DNA of 64,000 nucleotides from Cyanophora paradoxa (Eukaryota > Glaucocystophyceae > Cyanophorales > Cyanophoraceae): positions 248,001 through 312,000 of the forward strand of contig QPMI01000010.1 in assembly GCA_004431415.1 (NCBI GenBank). The letters run 5' to 3'. Below, in pieces: positions 23,816 through 36,500 of this stretch; position 1 is the first letter of the stretch, and every line of letters begins with the position of its first letter. The position numbers and the translations under genes are program-made. Under the pieces are notes generated by a model. That model had not been told where the DNA came from. It was given only the letters and a program-made list of their open reading frames with translations, and searched no databases.

Positions 23816-24734
23816 GATGCAGCGGGGCAGTCGCGGCTAGCGGGCTAGCCCGGTGTAAGACTAAGCTATCGGTCGCCGCACTCGCTAGGGTGGAGCTGCG
23901 CTGGACCCTGCTGCGTGCCGCCGGTGCCGGCTTTCTCGGGCCGGGCTCACTTGCTGCGCTCAAGGGCGAGCTGCGCGTGCGCTCCCTAGAAGCTCCCAGA
24001 GTCAACCCCCTTAGAAACGCCAAATGAAAGAAGGCCGGCGCCCTCTGTGCTCCGCGCGCCTGCTGTACGCGCCTGTCGACGCCCCCCCCCCCCTGTTGAC
24101 GAGCGACTCGAAGCTGTCGTGACCGACGTGAAATTATATCAATCATACTTTCTTAGATAAAGTTAGTGTATATACATGACAAAAAAACGTCTGCTGTCGC
24201 GTGATTGGCGGAGTTTTTGTTGTCCGTGTACGCCCCCGCCAGACCGGACCGACGCTAGCGCTGGTCTCTTGTTACGCTTTCTCTGTGAAGTTCGGAGCGA
24301 AGTTCGCAGGAAGCCCATCGCTGCCCAAGCGCCGCGCGCAGCGCGCGGAGCTACGCGCACGGTGAGACCAGACGACTCAGACTAGGCAGCAAAGCGTGTT
24401 CGAGCCCCCAGAGCGACTTCGTCCTGTGTGGGTCGGAGCGCGTGGGAGTGAGCAGCGCGATACGCTGGCTCACCAAGAGCTAAGCGTGTTTAAGGAGCAC
24501 GAAGCCCAGAGCGTTGTGGTCTTCTCTGAGGAGAACTCCCAGCAGCAGCCGGCCGAGCAGTGGGGTGGCCGTGAGTACAGCAGCGGCGCGACCGGCATGT
24601 CAACGATGCCGGGACAGCGAGTTCAATCATATCCCAACGGGGGGCAGGCGCGCGCGCGCCCGCCGCCTCGGCCGGTCGCATTTTCGATCCGCGAATAGCT
24701 TATCGACCCCCGCGTGCGCGCGCAGGCGGTCGAC
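23816..24734. promoter_or_regulatory. Divergent promoter region between the two ABCA genes
   Basis: The two start codons (23815 minus, 24735 plus) face away from each other across about 920 bp. The AT-rich stretch 24133-24190, with TATATACATGAC, is the least GC-rich part. Open frames here are not conserved in any way that can be recognised. A shared promoter is inferred from gene orientation only. Confidence 0.45.
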
Positions 24735-27700
24735 ATGAACGGCCACTACGGGGCAACCCCTGCAGTCGTTATGACTGCTCAGGTTCGCGCGAATCTGCTT
24801 CTCTGCCGCCCAACTATTTCGCCCCCTTCTGCACGTGGCCCGACGCTTCCGCGCAGCCGCACCATGCGCCGCAGGGGATGCACCAGCCTCTCCAAGTCCT
24901 CTGTGAGGCTTTCCCGCTCTGCCGGGTCCTTCTCGGCAGGCCCTGACCTTCACCGGCAGCTGTGACCCCGCCCGACGACGCGGGGCGCTGGGCCGACGTA
25001 AAGGTGCGGTCCCGAATCTTTCAACGCCACCGAAGCGATGCGCAACGCCCGCTCACGCCTCCTGGCTACCAGGCGTTCAAGCCGGACGGCAAGTTCCGCT
25101 TCAAGGATCAATTCATGGCGCTCGCGCGGAAGAGCGCGACGTACCAGGTCCGCGGCTCGTATTCGTCTCTTTAGTTTCCTTTTCGGCGGCTTTCTGACCC
25201 GGGGCGCGCTCCGCAGATGCGCCAGTACAAGTGCGGCCTGCGCCCCTCCCGTCTCTTTCGTTTCAGCTCCGCTCGCTCCTCCGCGCCCGCCGCTGACGCT
25301 CGCTCCTCCGCGTCGGTCGTGCTCAGGACGAACTGCTGCCAGATCTTCACGCCCTTCGTCCTGGTGCGCCCCGCGGGCGAACGGGCCCGCCTTCAGCGGG
25401 CCGGGCGCTCACGCGGGCCGCCACGCCGTCGCAGATTCTCGCGCTCTTCATCCTGCAAGTAATCGTGTCGAGCATCGTCACCAGCATCCGCGGGAAGGAG
25501 TCGCCAGCAATCCCGCGCCCTCCCCTTTCTCTCCCGTTCCTCACGTGCGCCCGCCCCGCCCCGCCCCGGCCCGCCGCCCGCTTGCGCGCCCGCCCGGCGG
25601 CCCGACTAAGCTCACCCCGCAGACAACACGAGGAGGACGCAAGCCCGGGGTGTACCCCGGGGCCCCGCATCATCAACGAGAAGGACGGGACTTTCCTGTG
25701 CGCACGCGCCCGCTCGCCCCGCCGCCCGTTCCGCCCCGTCCCTCCCCGCCGACACGGCCGCGCAGGTTTGCGAACGAAGACACGGCGGCCGCCGCCGCCT
25801 TTGGAGCCGTACCCGCAACGAAGTCCTGGGCCTGCGCAGCCATCAACGCTACCGGGTTCCCGGGGGTACGCGCGCGCGGGCCGCCCGCCCTCTGCCCACC
25901 TCCAGCCCCGCAGCCCCGCCCCTCACCTTCGAACTCAGATCGGGAACGCGCTCGAAATGACCGCGTCGTACTCCGGCGTGCTCGGCGCCATGACGCTGAA
26001 CGCCTGCGACATGCTGGCGCGTGTATCCCCCCCTCCCCTCCCCTCCCCTCCGCGTCCTCTAACGGCCGCGGGCGGGCGCAGACGTACAAGGGCGAAGTCA
26101 TCTTCCAGCAGGCGCAGCGCCTCTCCCTGTGCCGGCAGGTCCCGACGTACAACGTCCCCAAGCTCGAGACGGTCCGCCCCGCCCCCTACCTTTCTTCTTC
26201 TTTCCTTCGTTCTGAAGCCCCTTTCTTCTTCTTCTTCCCCCCCGCAGGTCCCGAGCCAGGCCGAGATGGAGAACCGCATCCTGAACGACTTCCCCCGGGT
26301 CTACGCCGGGGGGTACGTTTTCAAGGAGCTCCGCCCCGCCGAGCGCCGCTACCGCCTCGCCGTCCTCTTCAACGAGGCGCGTGAACCGTCCCCCGCCCCG
26401 CACCCCCGCCCCCCGCACCCCGCCCCTCGCCTAACGGGCCCTTCGCCCTACGCGCAGACGATCTCCCAGGCCCGGGACATGCCGCTCCTGCTCAACTTGA
26501 TCACGACGGCCATCGCCCAGGTCCGCCCCCCCTCTCTCTCTCTCTCGAACGAAGCGAAGCTTCGCCTCGCCTCGCTTCGCTTCGTTCGGTTCGCGGCTAT
26601 GCAGCTGACTCCGCCCGCTTCCCGCGCCGCCCCGCCCGCCCGCGCAGAGCCTGCTCCGGCCCGACCCCGCCTTTCGCTTCCAGTACCCCGCCCCCGACAC
26701 CCTCCCCCAGCTCCCGCAGCCCCGCGGCCGCACCCTCAGTGCGCCCCTCCCGCCCCCTCCTCCGCGGCGGGCGCGCGCCCAGCACCCCCGGCTCTAACAG
26801 CGCGCGCGCCCCGCCAGTCGGGACGAAGGACTACCCCTCGAACCCGACGCCCAACGAGTTCGACCTCGTCTCCCTCATCGGACGTCAGCCCACCCATCCC
26901 TCCCGCCCTGATCTGATCCGATCCGATCTGACCCGCCCCGCCCCCGCACAGCCTTCATCTACATCTACATCTTCCAGCTGATGTTCCCCGTGGCCCTCGG
27001 CGGCATCGTCTACGAGAAGGAGCAGCGCCTCCGCGAGGTTATGAAGATGGTCCGGCCCCAGCTCACCCCTTAGCTCCCCCGCCTGAGATGCAGAGTCCCC
27101 CGGAGCTAACTAGAAGCCAATAGAAGCAGAGCCCGCGAAGCAGAGTGTAGAGAGCGAGCGGAGCTAATAGAAGCTAACAGAAGCAGAGCCCGCCCCTGCC
27201 CCCTAAGCCCCCGCCTAAGAGGTCGTGAAGATGGTCCGCCCCCAGCTCACCCCTTAGCTCCCCCGCCTGAGATGCAGAGTCCCCCGGAGCTAACTAGAAG
27301 CCAATAGAAGCAGAGCCCGCGAAGCAGAGTGTAGAGAGCGAGCGGAGCTAATAGAAGCTAACAGAAGCAGAGCCCGCCCCCGCCCCCTAAGCCCCCGCCT
27401 AAGAGGTCGCGAAGATGGTCCGGGCCCGTCCCGCCCCTGCCCCCTTAGCCCCCGCCTAAGAGGTCGTGAAGATGGTCCGGGCTCGTCCCGGCCCGCTCTC
27501 GGCCCCGCCCCGCCCGAGCTCTCCTTTCGCCTACGCTAAGCTTTCCCCCGCGCAGATGGGCCTGAAGACGTTCGTGTACTGGGTCGTGACGTACCTCTTC
27601 TACTACGTCATCTACATCGCCGCCATGCTCTTCATGATCGGTGCGTCCTCTCCGCGCGGCCCCCTCCGCTCCACTCCGCCCCTCCGCCCTTCTTGACGCC

Positions 27701-29676
27701 TCCGCTCCGGGGCCCAGCCGTCGCGTGCGCGTGCGGCTTCCGCTTCTTCCTCGTCAACTCGTTCGGGACGTACTTCATCATGCTCCTCATCTTCGGGCAC
27801 ACGATGGTCGGCCCGGCCCACCCGATCCCGTCCCCTCCCATATGTATCCGATCGCATCCCATCCCATATGCATCCCATCCAACCCTATCCTCTCTCCCGA
27901 CCCTCCCCTTCTCTCCTCTGACGCCCCTGCTCCCCCCCCTCCCCCCCTCTCCCCCGCAGGTCTCGGCGGCGTTCTTCCTGTCGACGTTCTTCACGAACGC
28001 GCAGACGGCGACCGTGGGGGGGTACGTCTACATCATCCTCTCCGGCATCATCGCCTCCCAGGTCCCCGCCCCCCTCCTTTTCCGCCCCCCTCCTTTTCCC
28101 TCCAGAGGCTCCAGAGGCTAGAGCTAGCTTAGAGCGAGCTGAGCGAGCTTGTGGCTAGTGCCCTCCACCGCCTCGTTCACCTTAATCTTCTCCGGCATCT
28201 TCTCCCCACTCCCCGCCCGCCTCCCCGCTCGCCCGCTCGCTCGCTCGAGTTTAGAGCTGCCGCGCCCGCTGCCGAGCTTAGAGCTGCCGCTTAAATCCGC
28301 GCCCCCGGCGTTGTTCCGCACTCTCGGCGTTGTTGTTCCCGCGGCTAAGCTTCGGGTCGGGTCGTGCGCGCAGGTCATAGACCAGTACCTGACCAGCGAC
28401 ACGACGAGCGACGGCTCCCTCTTCGGCATCCAGGTCCGAATCCACGAGAATCAAATTTCGTTCCGAAACGGATTTCTCTACGAAACTCGCGCAAACAAAA
28501 CAGAAATTCGAGTAATAATGTTGAATCGCGCAATAAGATCCAAAATAATCCATTCCTCAACGTTTCTTCTCACGAGTATTCGCACGGAACAGATCGTGCC
28601 GTCGTTCGCGCTCTTCCGGGGCATCCGCATCCTCTCGGACAACGTGGCCTTCGGCTGGGGCGGCGTCCAGATGGCCGACGTCAACCACAAGGAGGTCCGC
28701 CGCGGCTCTTCCAAACATTCCAAACAATCGCCGCGAGGTCTAGCAATTCTAAACATGCTATTCCGGGATCTTTGAAGTCAGCAGCACAAATTATATACTC
28801 TGCTCCTTCCTCCTTCCTCCCCCTCCCCGGGCAGTGTTGTGGTGTGGCGAGGCATATGGTAGAGGGATAAATAAGGTCTGCAGGTCCAAGAGAAGATGCT
28901 ATTGCAATGTGTAGATATATATGATGGCTCTAAATCATCGCCTTCCTCCTCCTCTTCGCCTTCCTCCTTCCTCATCATCGCCTCGGCCCCCTCCCTCCCT
29001 CAGGTCCGCCTGGGCGAGGTGTACGGCTTCCTCATCGTCGAGTGGATCGTGTTCCTTCTTGCCGCCATGTGAGTAAGAGGCGCAACAAAGCGTAGCCTAG
29101 CGGAGCGGAGCTGAGCTCTGACGCTCGTGCCCGCAGCTACTGCGAGCAGGTGGTGCCGGACGGCATCGGCATCAAGAAGCACCCCCTCTTCCTCTTCCAG
29201 AAGGAGACCTACGTCAAGAAGAAGCGGACGGACCGGGACCGCGACGAGGCGCACCGCCACGCCAAGGCGGTCGTGGAGGGCGAGCCCGAGGACGTCGCCA
29301 TGGAGCGCGCGCGCGTGCTCAAGGACCCCAGGTCCGCGTACCCCCCACTCCTCGCCCGCCTGAGTTGCCGCGCCCGCTGCCTTCTGATTGATGCCCTCTC
29401 CAGCATCGCGGTCCGCGCGATCGACCTGGAGAAGGTGTACCCGGCGAGCGGGGAGGTCAAGGCGAAGACGGCCGTCCACTGCCTCACCCTGGGGGTCCAG
29501 GTCCGTCTTTGCGCGCCGCGCGCTCTCCGGGACGGCTAGAGGGGACACCACACCGCGGCCTAGCCTAGTGCTCTCCACTCCACCCGCGGCCTTTTCACCT
29601 TCACATCAAATCAAATCAAATCTCGTCCGTCGTCCACTGCCTCACCCTGGGGGTCCAGCACGGGGAGTGCTTCGGG

Positions 29677-29715
<39 letters not shown>

Positions 29716-32375
29716 AAGTGCGTGCCCGGGGGCTCCGCCGTGCATCCGATAACTAAATCCGGACGTTTTAATTGCTGATAGCTATCTGATTTCAAAATAA
29801 TTGAAGGAGTTCCACAAGTATCCTCTAATACATTCGGCTTCTTGATCACGTTAGTTTATCTGATTAGGGGATCCCATCGCGCCGCTGACCCTACCCTACG
29901 CCTACTCCATCCCGCCCCGCGCCTCTGACCTCGCCTCCCCCCGCCTCGTCTCTGACCTCGCCCCGCCTCTGACCCGCGCCGCCCCGCCGCGCCGCGCAGC
30001 ATGCTGTGCGGGTTCCACATGCCGACGCACGGGACGGCGGTGATCAACGGCATGGACGTCCTTCACGACGTCGACGACATCCACGCGGTCAATCCTCTAT
30101 CTTCTTCTTCTTAGCTTTCGTCGCACGCATCTTCTTCTTAGCTTCTTAGCGCAGGTGATGGGCGTGTGCCCGCAGCACGACCTGCTGTGGGAGAACCTCA
30201 CCGGCCGCGAGCACCTCCGCTTCTACGGCCGCCTCAAGGCGCGCCCCCGCCCCCTCCCTCTCCAACTTCTTGTCGTCCTCTAACTTCGGCGTGCAGGGCC
30301 TGCGGGGGAAGCTGCTGGAGGACTCCATCACGTACCGCCTCGGGCAGGTGAGGGCCCCGCGAGCGGCGCACGCCGCAGAGCAAGAGCGGCGACGGCCGCG
30401 GCCTGGATCGCCCGGGATCCGATCCGATGCGATCTGACATTCCTTCCCCCCTCCCCTCCTCAGGTGAGCCTGCTGGAGGCGCAGAACAAGGCGGCGGGGG
30501 CCTTCTCGGGCGGCATGAAGCGGCGCCTCTCGGTGGCCATCGCGCTCATGGGCAACCCCGACGTCGTCCTCCTCGACGAGGTTCGTATTATGTTATTGAT
30601 TCATTCTTTGTTTTGTTCTTTGTTTGGTATATATTCTTTGTCTTTCGGTGGGGGCTTCGGTGTCGTTTAGGGGGGGCTTCGGTGTCGCGTCTACTTTTTA
30701 AAGAGCTCTTAAAAGACAACCCCGACGCCCTTGAGAGCTCCGAGATTTATTCATGGAAGAAGTCTTCAAAGCCCTCTTCTTCGCTCTGACGCGTTCCCCC
30801 CTCTCTCGAGCAGCCGTCGACGGGGCTGGACCCGGCCTCGCGCCGCTCGCTCTGGGACGTCATCAACGAGTACAAGAAGAGCTGCGCCATGCTCCTCACC
30901 ACCCAGTGCGCCCCTTCCGCCCCGCACGGCCGCCCGGCCCCGCCCCGCCGAGCAGCCTAGTTGTTTCCGGCCGTTTCCAGCTGCTAGTCGAAGCCCCGAG
31001 CCGCCCAAGCTAATCTGAGCTTAGCTCTGAGCTCCTAAGCTGCTTCGCGCTCGCTCTGAGCCGCCCCGTCTCGCCCCGCCCCGCCCCGCCCCGCCCCTAC
31101 AAGTCGATGGAGGAGCCGTGACTACGAGTAACCTTCCTAGTCTAATCTAGTTTAACCTTTCTAATCGAATCGAATCGAATCGAATCAAATCGAATCTTTC
31201 TAATCTAACCTCTCTAATCGCAGCTCTATGGAGGAGGCGGACGTGCTCTGCGACCGCCTCGGCATCTTCTCGTCGGGGCGCCTCCGCTGCATCGGCAACG
31301 CGGCGGACCTGAAGCGGCGCTTCGGCTCGGGCTTCAAGCTCACGACGACGTGCCCCGTCCAGCACGAGGCCGCCTGCCACGAGTGCGCGAAGCTTCCGTG
31401 GCCGACGTGGCGTTTTAAAGGAGCTGTTAAAGAACGAGCCGCCTCTTCTCCACGCCTGCACGCCTGCGGGCGAGCGGGGCCGCCCCGTCTAAAGCGGTCT
31501 AGAGGTCTCAATGAGCACTTGAGGAAGAACGAGCCACAATCACACCGCCGACTAGTTCTTCGCGCTCTAAACTCGACTGGGCCGCCCCGCGCGACTCTGC
31601 TTCTCGAAGCTTTCGTGGCTGACTTGCGCGCCCGCGCGCCCGCCCGCGCCGCAGCTTCGTGATGAAGCTGGTTCCCCAGGCCCAGTTCCTCAACGCCCTC
31701 GCCGGCACCCGCAACTACGAGGCGCGCCCCGCGCCCCCGCCCCACGCCCCCTTTAGGAAACGAACGAGGGACTATAGTATTTAGGATTTAGGACTGTAGA
31801 AACGAGGGATCTAGGATGTAGGCACCCCCAACTAGGAGGCGCGCCCGCCCCGCCCCGCCCCGCCCCGCGCCCCCTCGAAGAAAGAATGACAGAGAGAGAG
31901 CTCGAGCCGGCCCGCCCGCCCCCTCTGACCGCTCCGCCCTCGCCCTCGCCCTCCCCCGCCGCCCTCGAAAAAAGACGTAAAGAGAGCTCGAGCCCGCCCC
32001 CGCCCCCTCTGATCTGACCGCCCGCCCTTTCTCCCTCCCGCGCGCGCGCAGCTGCCGAAGGGGTCGTTCAGCCTGCGGGACCTCTTCGCGGCCTTCGAGG
32101 CGAACAAGGAGGGCCTCAAGATCACCGACTGGGCCATCATGGACACCAGTGCGCCCTGTTGGAAGATTAGAACTATAGATATTAGGATCTAGGATTAAAG
32201 GATTTAGGGTTAAAGATTTAGAACTATCGAACTATAGAACGACTGGGCCATCGTGGACACCAGTGAGCGTTGTAGGGCGCCTAACTTATGCCCGGCCTTC
32301 TTCTCCTTCTTCCTCTGAGCTCGCTTCGCAGCGCTTGAGGAGGTGTTCCTCCGCATCGCCGACATCCAGGACTGA
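24735..32375 (+). CDS. Half-size ABCA-type ABC transporter, many exons
   Basis: Membrane ATPase of the lipid-transporting A subfamily, closest in layout to plant and algal half-size ABCA proteins, about 900 residues. The proposed start ATG 24735 opens [12 protein letters not shown]; the first two or three exons are uncertain. Then come [30 protein letters not shown] and [14 protein letters not shown] (first helix), an ectodomain, a membrane block ([53 protein letters not shown]) and one nucleotide-binding domain: Walker [16 protein letters not shown] near 29690, Q-loop [13 protein letters not shown], signature [11 protein letters not shown] near 30510, Walker B VVLLDEPSTGLDP split by an intron, H-loop LTTHSMEEAD split by an intron. 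The C-terminus is [15 protein letters not shown], stop TGA 32373-32375, as expected for the family and unlike the fused neighbour. Introns after LFNE, GRLK and TRNYE start GCGCG. All catalytic motifs are intact. Confidence 0.88.
27035..27482 (+). repeat. 184-bp tandem duplication in an ABCA intron carrying copies of the exon end and donor
   Basis: The exon ends GAGGTTATGAAGATG followed by donor GTCCGG near 27050. A near-identical end, GAGGTCGTGAAGATGGTCCG, recurs at about 27220, about 27403 (one base different) and about 27461. The first two intervals are 184 bp and share AGCTCACCCCTTAGCTCC, GAGATGCAGAGTCCCCCGG and AATAGAAGCAGAGCCCGC; the last is about 57 bp. Each copy could act as a donor after the same four codons, but intron stop codons lie between them. 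Confidence 0.85.
29473..29658 (+). repeat. Intron bounded by a 28-bp direct repeat of coding sequence
   Basis: The exon end encoding VHCLTLGVQ (29473-29500, ending GGGGGTCCAG) is followed by donor GTCCGT. The same 28 bases recur at 29631-29658, and the reading frame resumes immediately after them with HGECFGF. The CCAG of the second copy is therefore the acceptor. Only the repeat itself is shared; flanks differ. Confidence 0.8.
31712..31848 (+). repeat. Copy of an exon end with its GC donor inside the intron
   Basis: CAACTACGAGGCGCGCCCC (31712-31730, the end of TRNYE plus the GC-type donor) recurs as CAACTAGGAGGCGCGCCCG at 31830-31848. One change creates a TAG stop. C-rich repeat units follow each copy. 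Confidence 0.65.
32127..32268 (+). repeat. Copy of the last-but-one exon end with donor inside the final intron
   Basis: The exon end encoding DWAIMDT with donor GTGCGC (32127-32155) recurs with one coding change (DWAIVDT) at 32241-32268, followed by GTGAGC. Between the copies lie repeated ATTTAGG/AACTATAGA words. The true frame resumes at [14 protein letters not shown] after 32331. Confidence 0.8.
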
Positions 32376-33581
32376 TCGACATGATTGGAGAGGGGGGACC
32401 CGGGCCACCCGGCGCCCGGCGCCCGGCGTCCGGCGTCCGACCTGGGAGGATGGAGGAAGGGAGGGAGAGGAGGGGATGGCACCTGAGGCGTTTTCGGTGC
32501 TCTTTATTACGCCGCGCGCCCCGTAGCTATAGCGGGCCGGCCATATTTCGAGTAAATTAGTCGCCGGGTCGAACGAGCAGTGTTATCTATCTTTTGTTTG
32601 TAACGCGCGCGCTCGCTCGCGTTCTCCGAGTGTCAGGATGTTTGACTCAGTAATGCGTACATCTGATTTTGTATTCGCAGCATTTCACAGCTGTCCATAT
32701 TACAAATACACTCTAGCATGCGCAGCACTTAAGCTTCTCCACACGAACGAGCACACGGGGGAGGGGCGAGGCGCGGAGCTCGAGGGAGGGAGGGGGGGGG
32801 GGGGGGGGGGGGGCGGGAATTTTCGAACTACTGTTCAGGCGGATACAAAGATCGAACGTTAACAAAAATACAAATATAGAGGCGGAAAGTAGGCTTACTT
32901 AGTAAAGATACAAATAGAGTCGACCAACTTTAAAATTTTGGCAATGTCGCCGAATCGTGTCGCCGAGTCGACCAATGTGTACATGTGTGTGTGTGTGTGT
33001 GCGCGCGCGCGCGCGTGTGTGTGTGTCGAAGGGCGGAGGGGGGGCGTCGACGGGACCAGAAGGGGCGGGAGGGGGGCGGGAGAGGGGGGGGGGGGGGGGG
33101 GGGGGGGCCGTCCACGCATGCCCCGGCTCCTCCCTCCCTCTCTGCTCCTCCCTCTCTGCTTCCTGCGCCGCCGCGGCGCAGTACGTCCGGTGGACGCTAG
33201 CGCTGCTTGCAGAATGCCGTTTTTCGGAAGGGAGGTGGCTGCGCATGCTCACGACCTTCTGCGGCCTCGGCAGCTAACACAACTCAGCGGCAGCTAAGGA
33301 CAACTCAACTAACTTAGTAAGTGGACCCGCGCGAGTATCTTTCTGCGCAGCTGCCATAGGACCCGCATGACCGACTCCGTTCTAAGCTACACACAGCAAG
33401 ACGTCGACCTCATTTCATAGTATGCAGCTATAGCCTATAGTTAACGTTGTATTGGTGGCGAAATATGCATCAATATTTGACCAGCGTTCTTGCAAAAACA
33501 ATTTACATATCGAGAGAAATAGACCGTCGGACTCCGACAAGTCTCCCAGCTGCAGGGGGTTTTACTTTAATCTCTAGCTAG
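32376..33581. other. Intergenic DNA with poly-G tracts and a TG/CG microsatellite
   Basis: Contains poly-G runs at about 32786-32812 and 33077-33107, and an alternating purine-pyrimidine tract at 32982-33026 (TGTG, then CGCG, then TGTG), a potential Z-DNA segment. It lies between the 3' ends of two convergent genes. Nothing coding is recognised. Confidence 0.65.
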
Positions 33582-36500
33582 TCAAATGCCTAGGTGTATC
33601 GTGGTGGTGCCGACAGCTGCAGTATCATGATCAGTCGTGTCCACCTTTCCAAGAGTGTTCGGGCGTGGACGCGGTCGAGCTCTCTTCTTGTGGGCGAACC
33701 GCAAAAGCCCCGCAATCACAAGGACCGCCGCCTGCGCAGAGGAAATTCAGCACGTCGGGTTTGTACACGTGGGCGCCGCCATGCCCACGGGGCCGGGCCT
33801 GGCGCGCACCACTCCGAGGCCGACGCCGAGACCAATTGCGAGATCGGAGCCTCTGCTAGTGCCTTCATTGCCGGCCGTCGATTCCGAAGCATGGCCCTGC
33901 TGCCACGAGGACAGCAGTGATTCATGTGCGGACCACTCCACATACTGAATTGGTCCCCCGCTTAGAGCATCAGCAGTGTTCACGCTCATGCTTACGCTGG
34001 GGAGCCGAGGCGCACGGGGTTGACGAAAAGCGTCTCGCCATCTGGCTGAAGCATGGAGAGGCCATATGGGATGCCGGTGGTGAAGAGGAGAGCGCGCGAG
34101 CTGGAACAGCGGGCTGGAGGGAGGCCAGGAAGCTCTACGACCGTCCCGCGATCGCGACTCAATGAGATTGGGGCGTTTCTCACGAGCAAGAAACGGAGTT
34201 TACGCACGAAAGCAAAGTCCGGCATCGCACAGACGCGCCCCCGTGATGGCAAACGTGCAGACGGGGCCCGCTTGCGCGTCGAACGTGCCAACAAGAATCT
34301 GTGACGAGCACGGGCTCTATCAGAGAATGATCCGAATTCAAAACCCTGGCGCGAGCGCATGCATGGTCCATAATTACCGGATTAGGAACATCAGAAAAGA
34401 CGCCAGGCCAGGCGACCTCTACGGATGGTGGTGCCCCGATACTCGACCGTGAGGGGGCTGGTACCCGCACAAGCGCGCGGCTGTCCAGCGGTGCACAGGC
34501 ACGCAGACTACCATTCATCGTGCAGGAGAGGTTTGCAACGTTCACGATCCCAGCTACGCGCGCGCATTGGGTCGGCAGCGGTGTTAGCATAATTTTCATT
34601 GGATTTCGAAACCGTAGCGAATCCGAACCTCGTGCCCAGTAGATGGCCTGATCATGATCATGACAAAGATTAGAAACACTTCCGACAGATGACAGCGAAT
34701 CTGACGCACGTTTTGGATGACGGTTGTCGTGGATCCGTCGGATATGGCAAGCGCGTAGTTCTGCCCCAGCGAAAGCGCGAGCAGGGCACGCCCGCTTTTT
34801 GCACGCACAGGTGCGAATCCGAAAGGGCTTGCGGGTACATCTGTACATACGTGCATTCGATCGGAATCTTGATGATCAGAGAGTGTGACCGAATTAAAAT
34901 GAACACATTAGTTTGCACCAATGCAGAGAGAGGAGGACGGCTTCGCGGTGGTGGGATCGAAGGGCGGGGAGAGACGAGCGGTGAGGTTCATTGCCTCAGA
35001 GAGGAGCGCACCGTCGCTCGCAAACTCTCCGACTCGGACCCAGGGCAAGGCCACATACTGGCCTTCAAAGCAAGCCGTCGTTGCGTGCGACTGTCTTGCG
35101 GACATCGAGGCTATCGGAACCTCGGCAGCGAATGCGCCGTCTCCGGTGGGCTTGGCGACTCGGGCCAGCTCAGGTGCGCACTTCGCAGCTGCGCGGCGGC
35201 AAATTAGCACTTCAGGTGCGCACAAGTACTTTAAAATATAACCGGGCGCGAGCGGGGAATGGGGTTTGGCTGCGCACCGCTGGTCGTGATGGTGAGTGTA
35301 GTGCTTCGTGCACCCGAACCCAAACGGTTTCTACAGAGAACGGCGATAGAGTACGGTGCTCCCGTCTCGAGTCCGTCCACCGTTAGGGTGATGGGGAACT
35401 CGGTGCCGCCGGCCGGCGGGGCAGACGATGCGAGCGTCCTAAGGTTCTCTACGCCAGCGCTGCTTGTAGATATTTGCACTATCGAGCACTGCGTGTGCGG
35501 TTGCGGAACATGCGTCGGGCAGGGCTTTCGCGATCGAAGCACGTGCACGTGCTCGTGCGCCAAAATATATCTAATGCAAACGCAGACGCGCACAGTTGTG
35601 ATCGGGATGGGGGCTCCGGAGTAGGCGTCGATTGCAGTGCTCACGGGTTGTAAGAATGAGACGGAAATAGAGCGGAAGGTGACGCCTGTAACCCGCACGC
35701 TGGTTGGTGCGGTCAGACCTGACCCAACCCACAGCCTCACGTCAGTCAGCTGCCGTCAGTGTACATGTTGCGTATGCCAATGATCCTTTACGTGCGGCTT
35801 AATTAACGCAAGGCTCTGGCGTGCACCAACGTTGGGTACGGGGAAACTCATGGCGTTCCTGATCGTCTGCATTTCCCCCGTCCGCGCATCCTTGAGTGTC
35901 ATGTCGAAATCTGCGAAGTTTTCGAAATCAGCGATGGAGCTCTAGAGCTAGATAACCCTTCGGGAGCGCGACGGGATAGCGACGCCCACTGTGCCCCTGG
36001 GGTAGTAAAGTACTATTGCAAGGTGCCGGGATAGTACAACCGACGCCTTTGAGAGTAAACTACAAGGTGCCGGGATAGCGACGCCCACTGGGCCCCCGAT
36101 AGGGGGACGCATTGAAACAAACAGGAGTTCCCCCGATAGGGGGTCGCTTCCTGAGTTCTAGAGCTAGGGCAGTAGTTACAATCGAGTGCACCTTGCGAAG
36201 TACCGGACGGGATCGGAAAAGGCGATCCCTGCGCGTACGGCAGGTCGCCTGATGCGTTCTCCACCAAGCGAAGTTGGCTGAAGGAGGTAGGCAGCTCCTT
36301 CGGCATTGCTGTTCAACGGGTCGAGAATGCAAAGTCATGGGCAGTGAAAATGTCTTATCCTAATAGTATTCGAATTCACGCACAAACAATGACCCGACCG
36401 GAGGTTGAATCCACGCGCTTGTTTGCCTCAGCAAATGTGTACTTGGAGAACACCACCTCCTCACTGGTAGCGTGTCAGCGTGTACAAGCTCAATACATAT

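Noticed and set aside
27035-27482. Regularly spaced repeats, considered as a CRISPR-like array
   Set aside because: The units are 184 bp tandem duplications of intron sequence in a eukaryotic gene, with no short repeat-spacer pattern.
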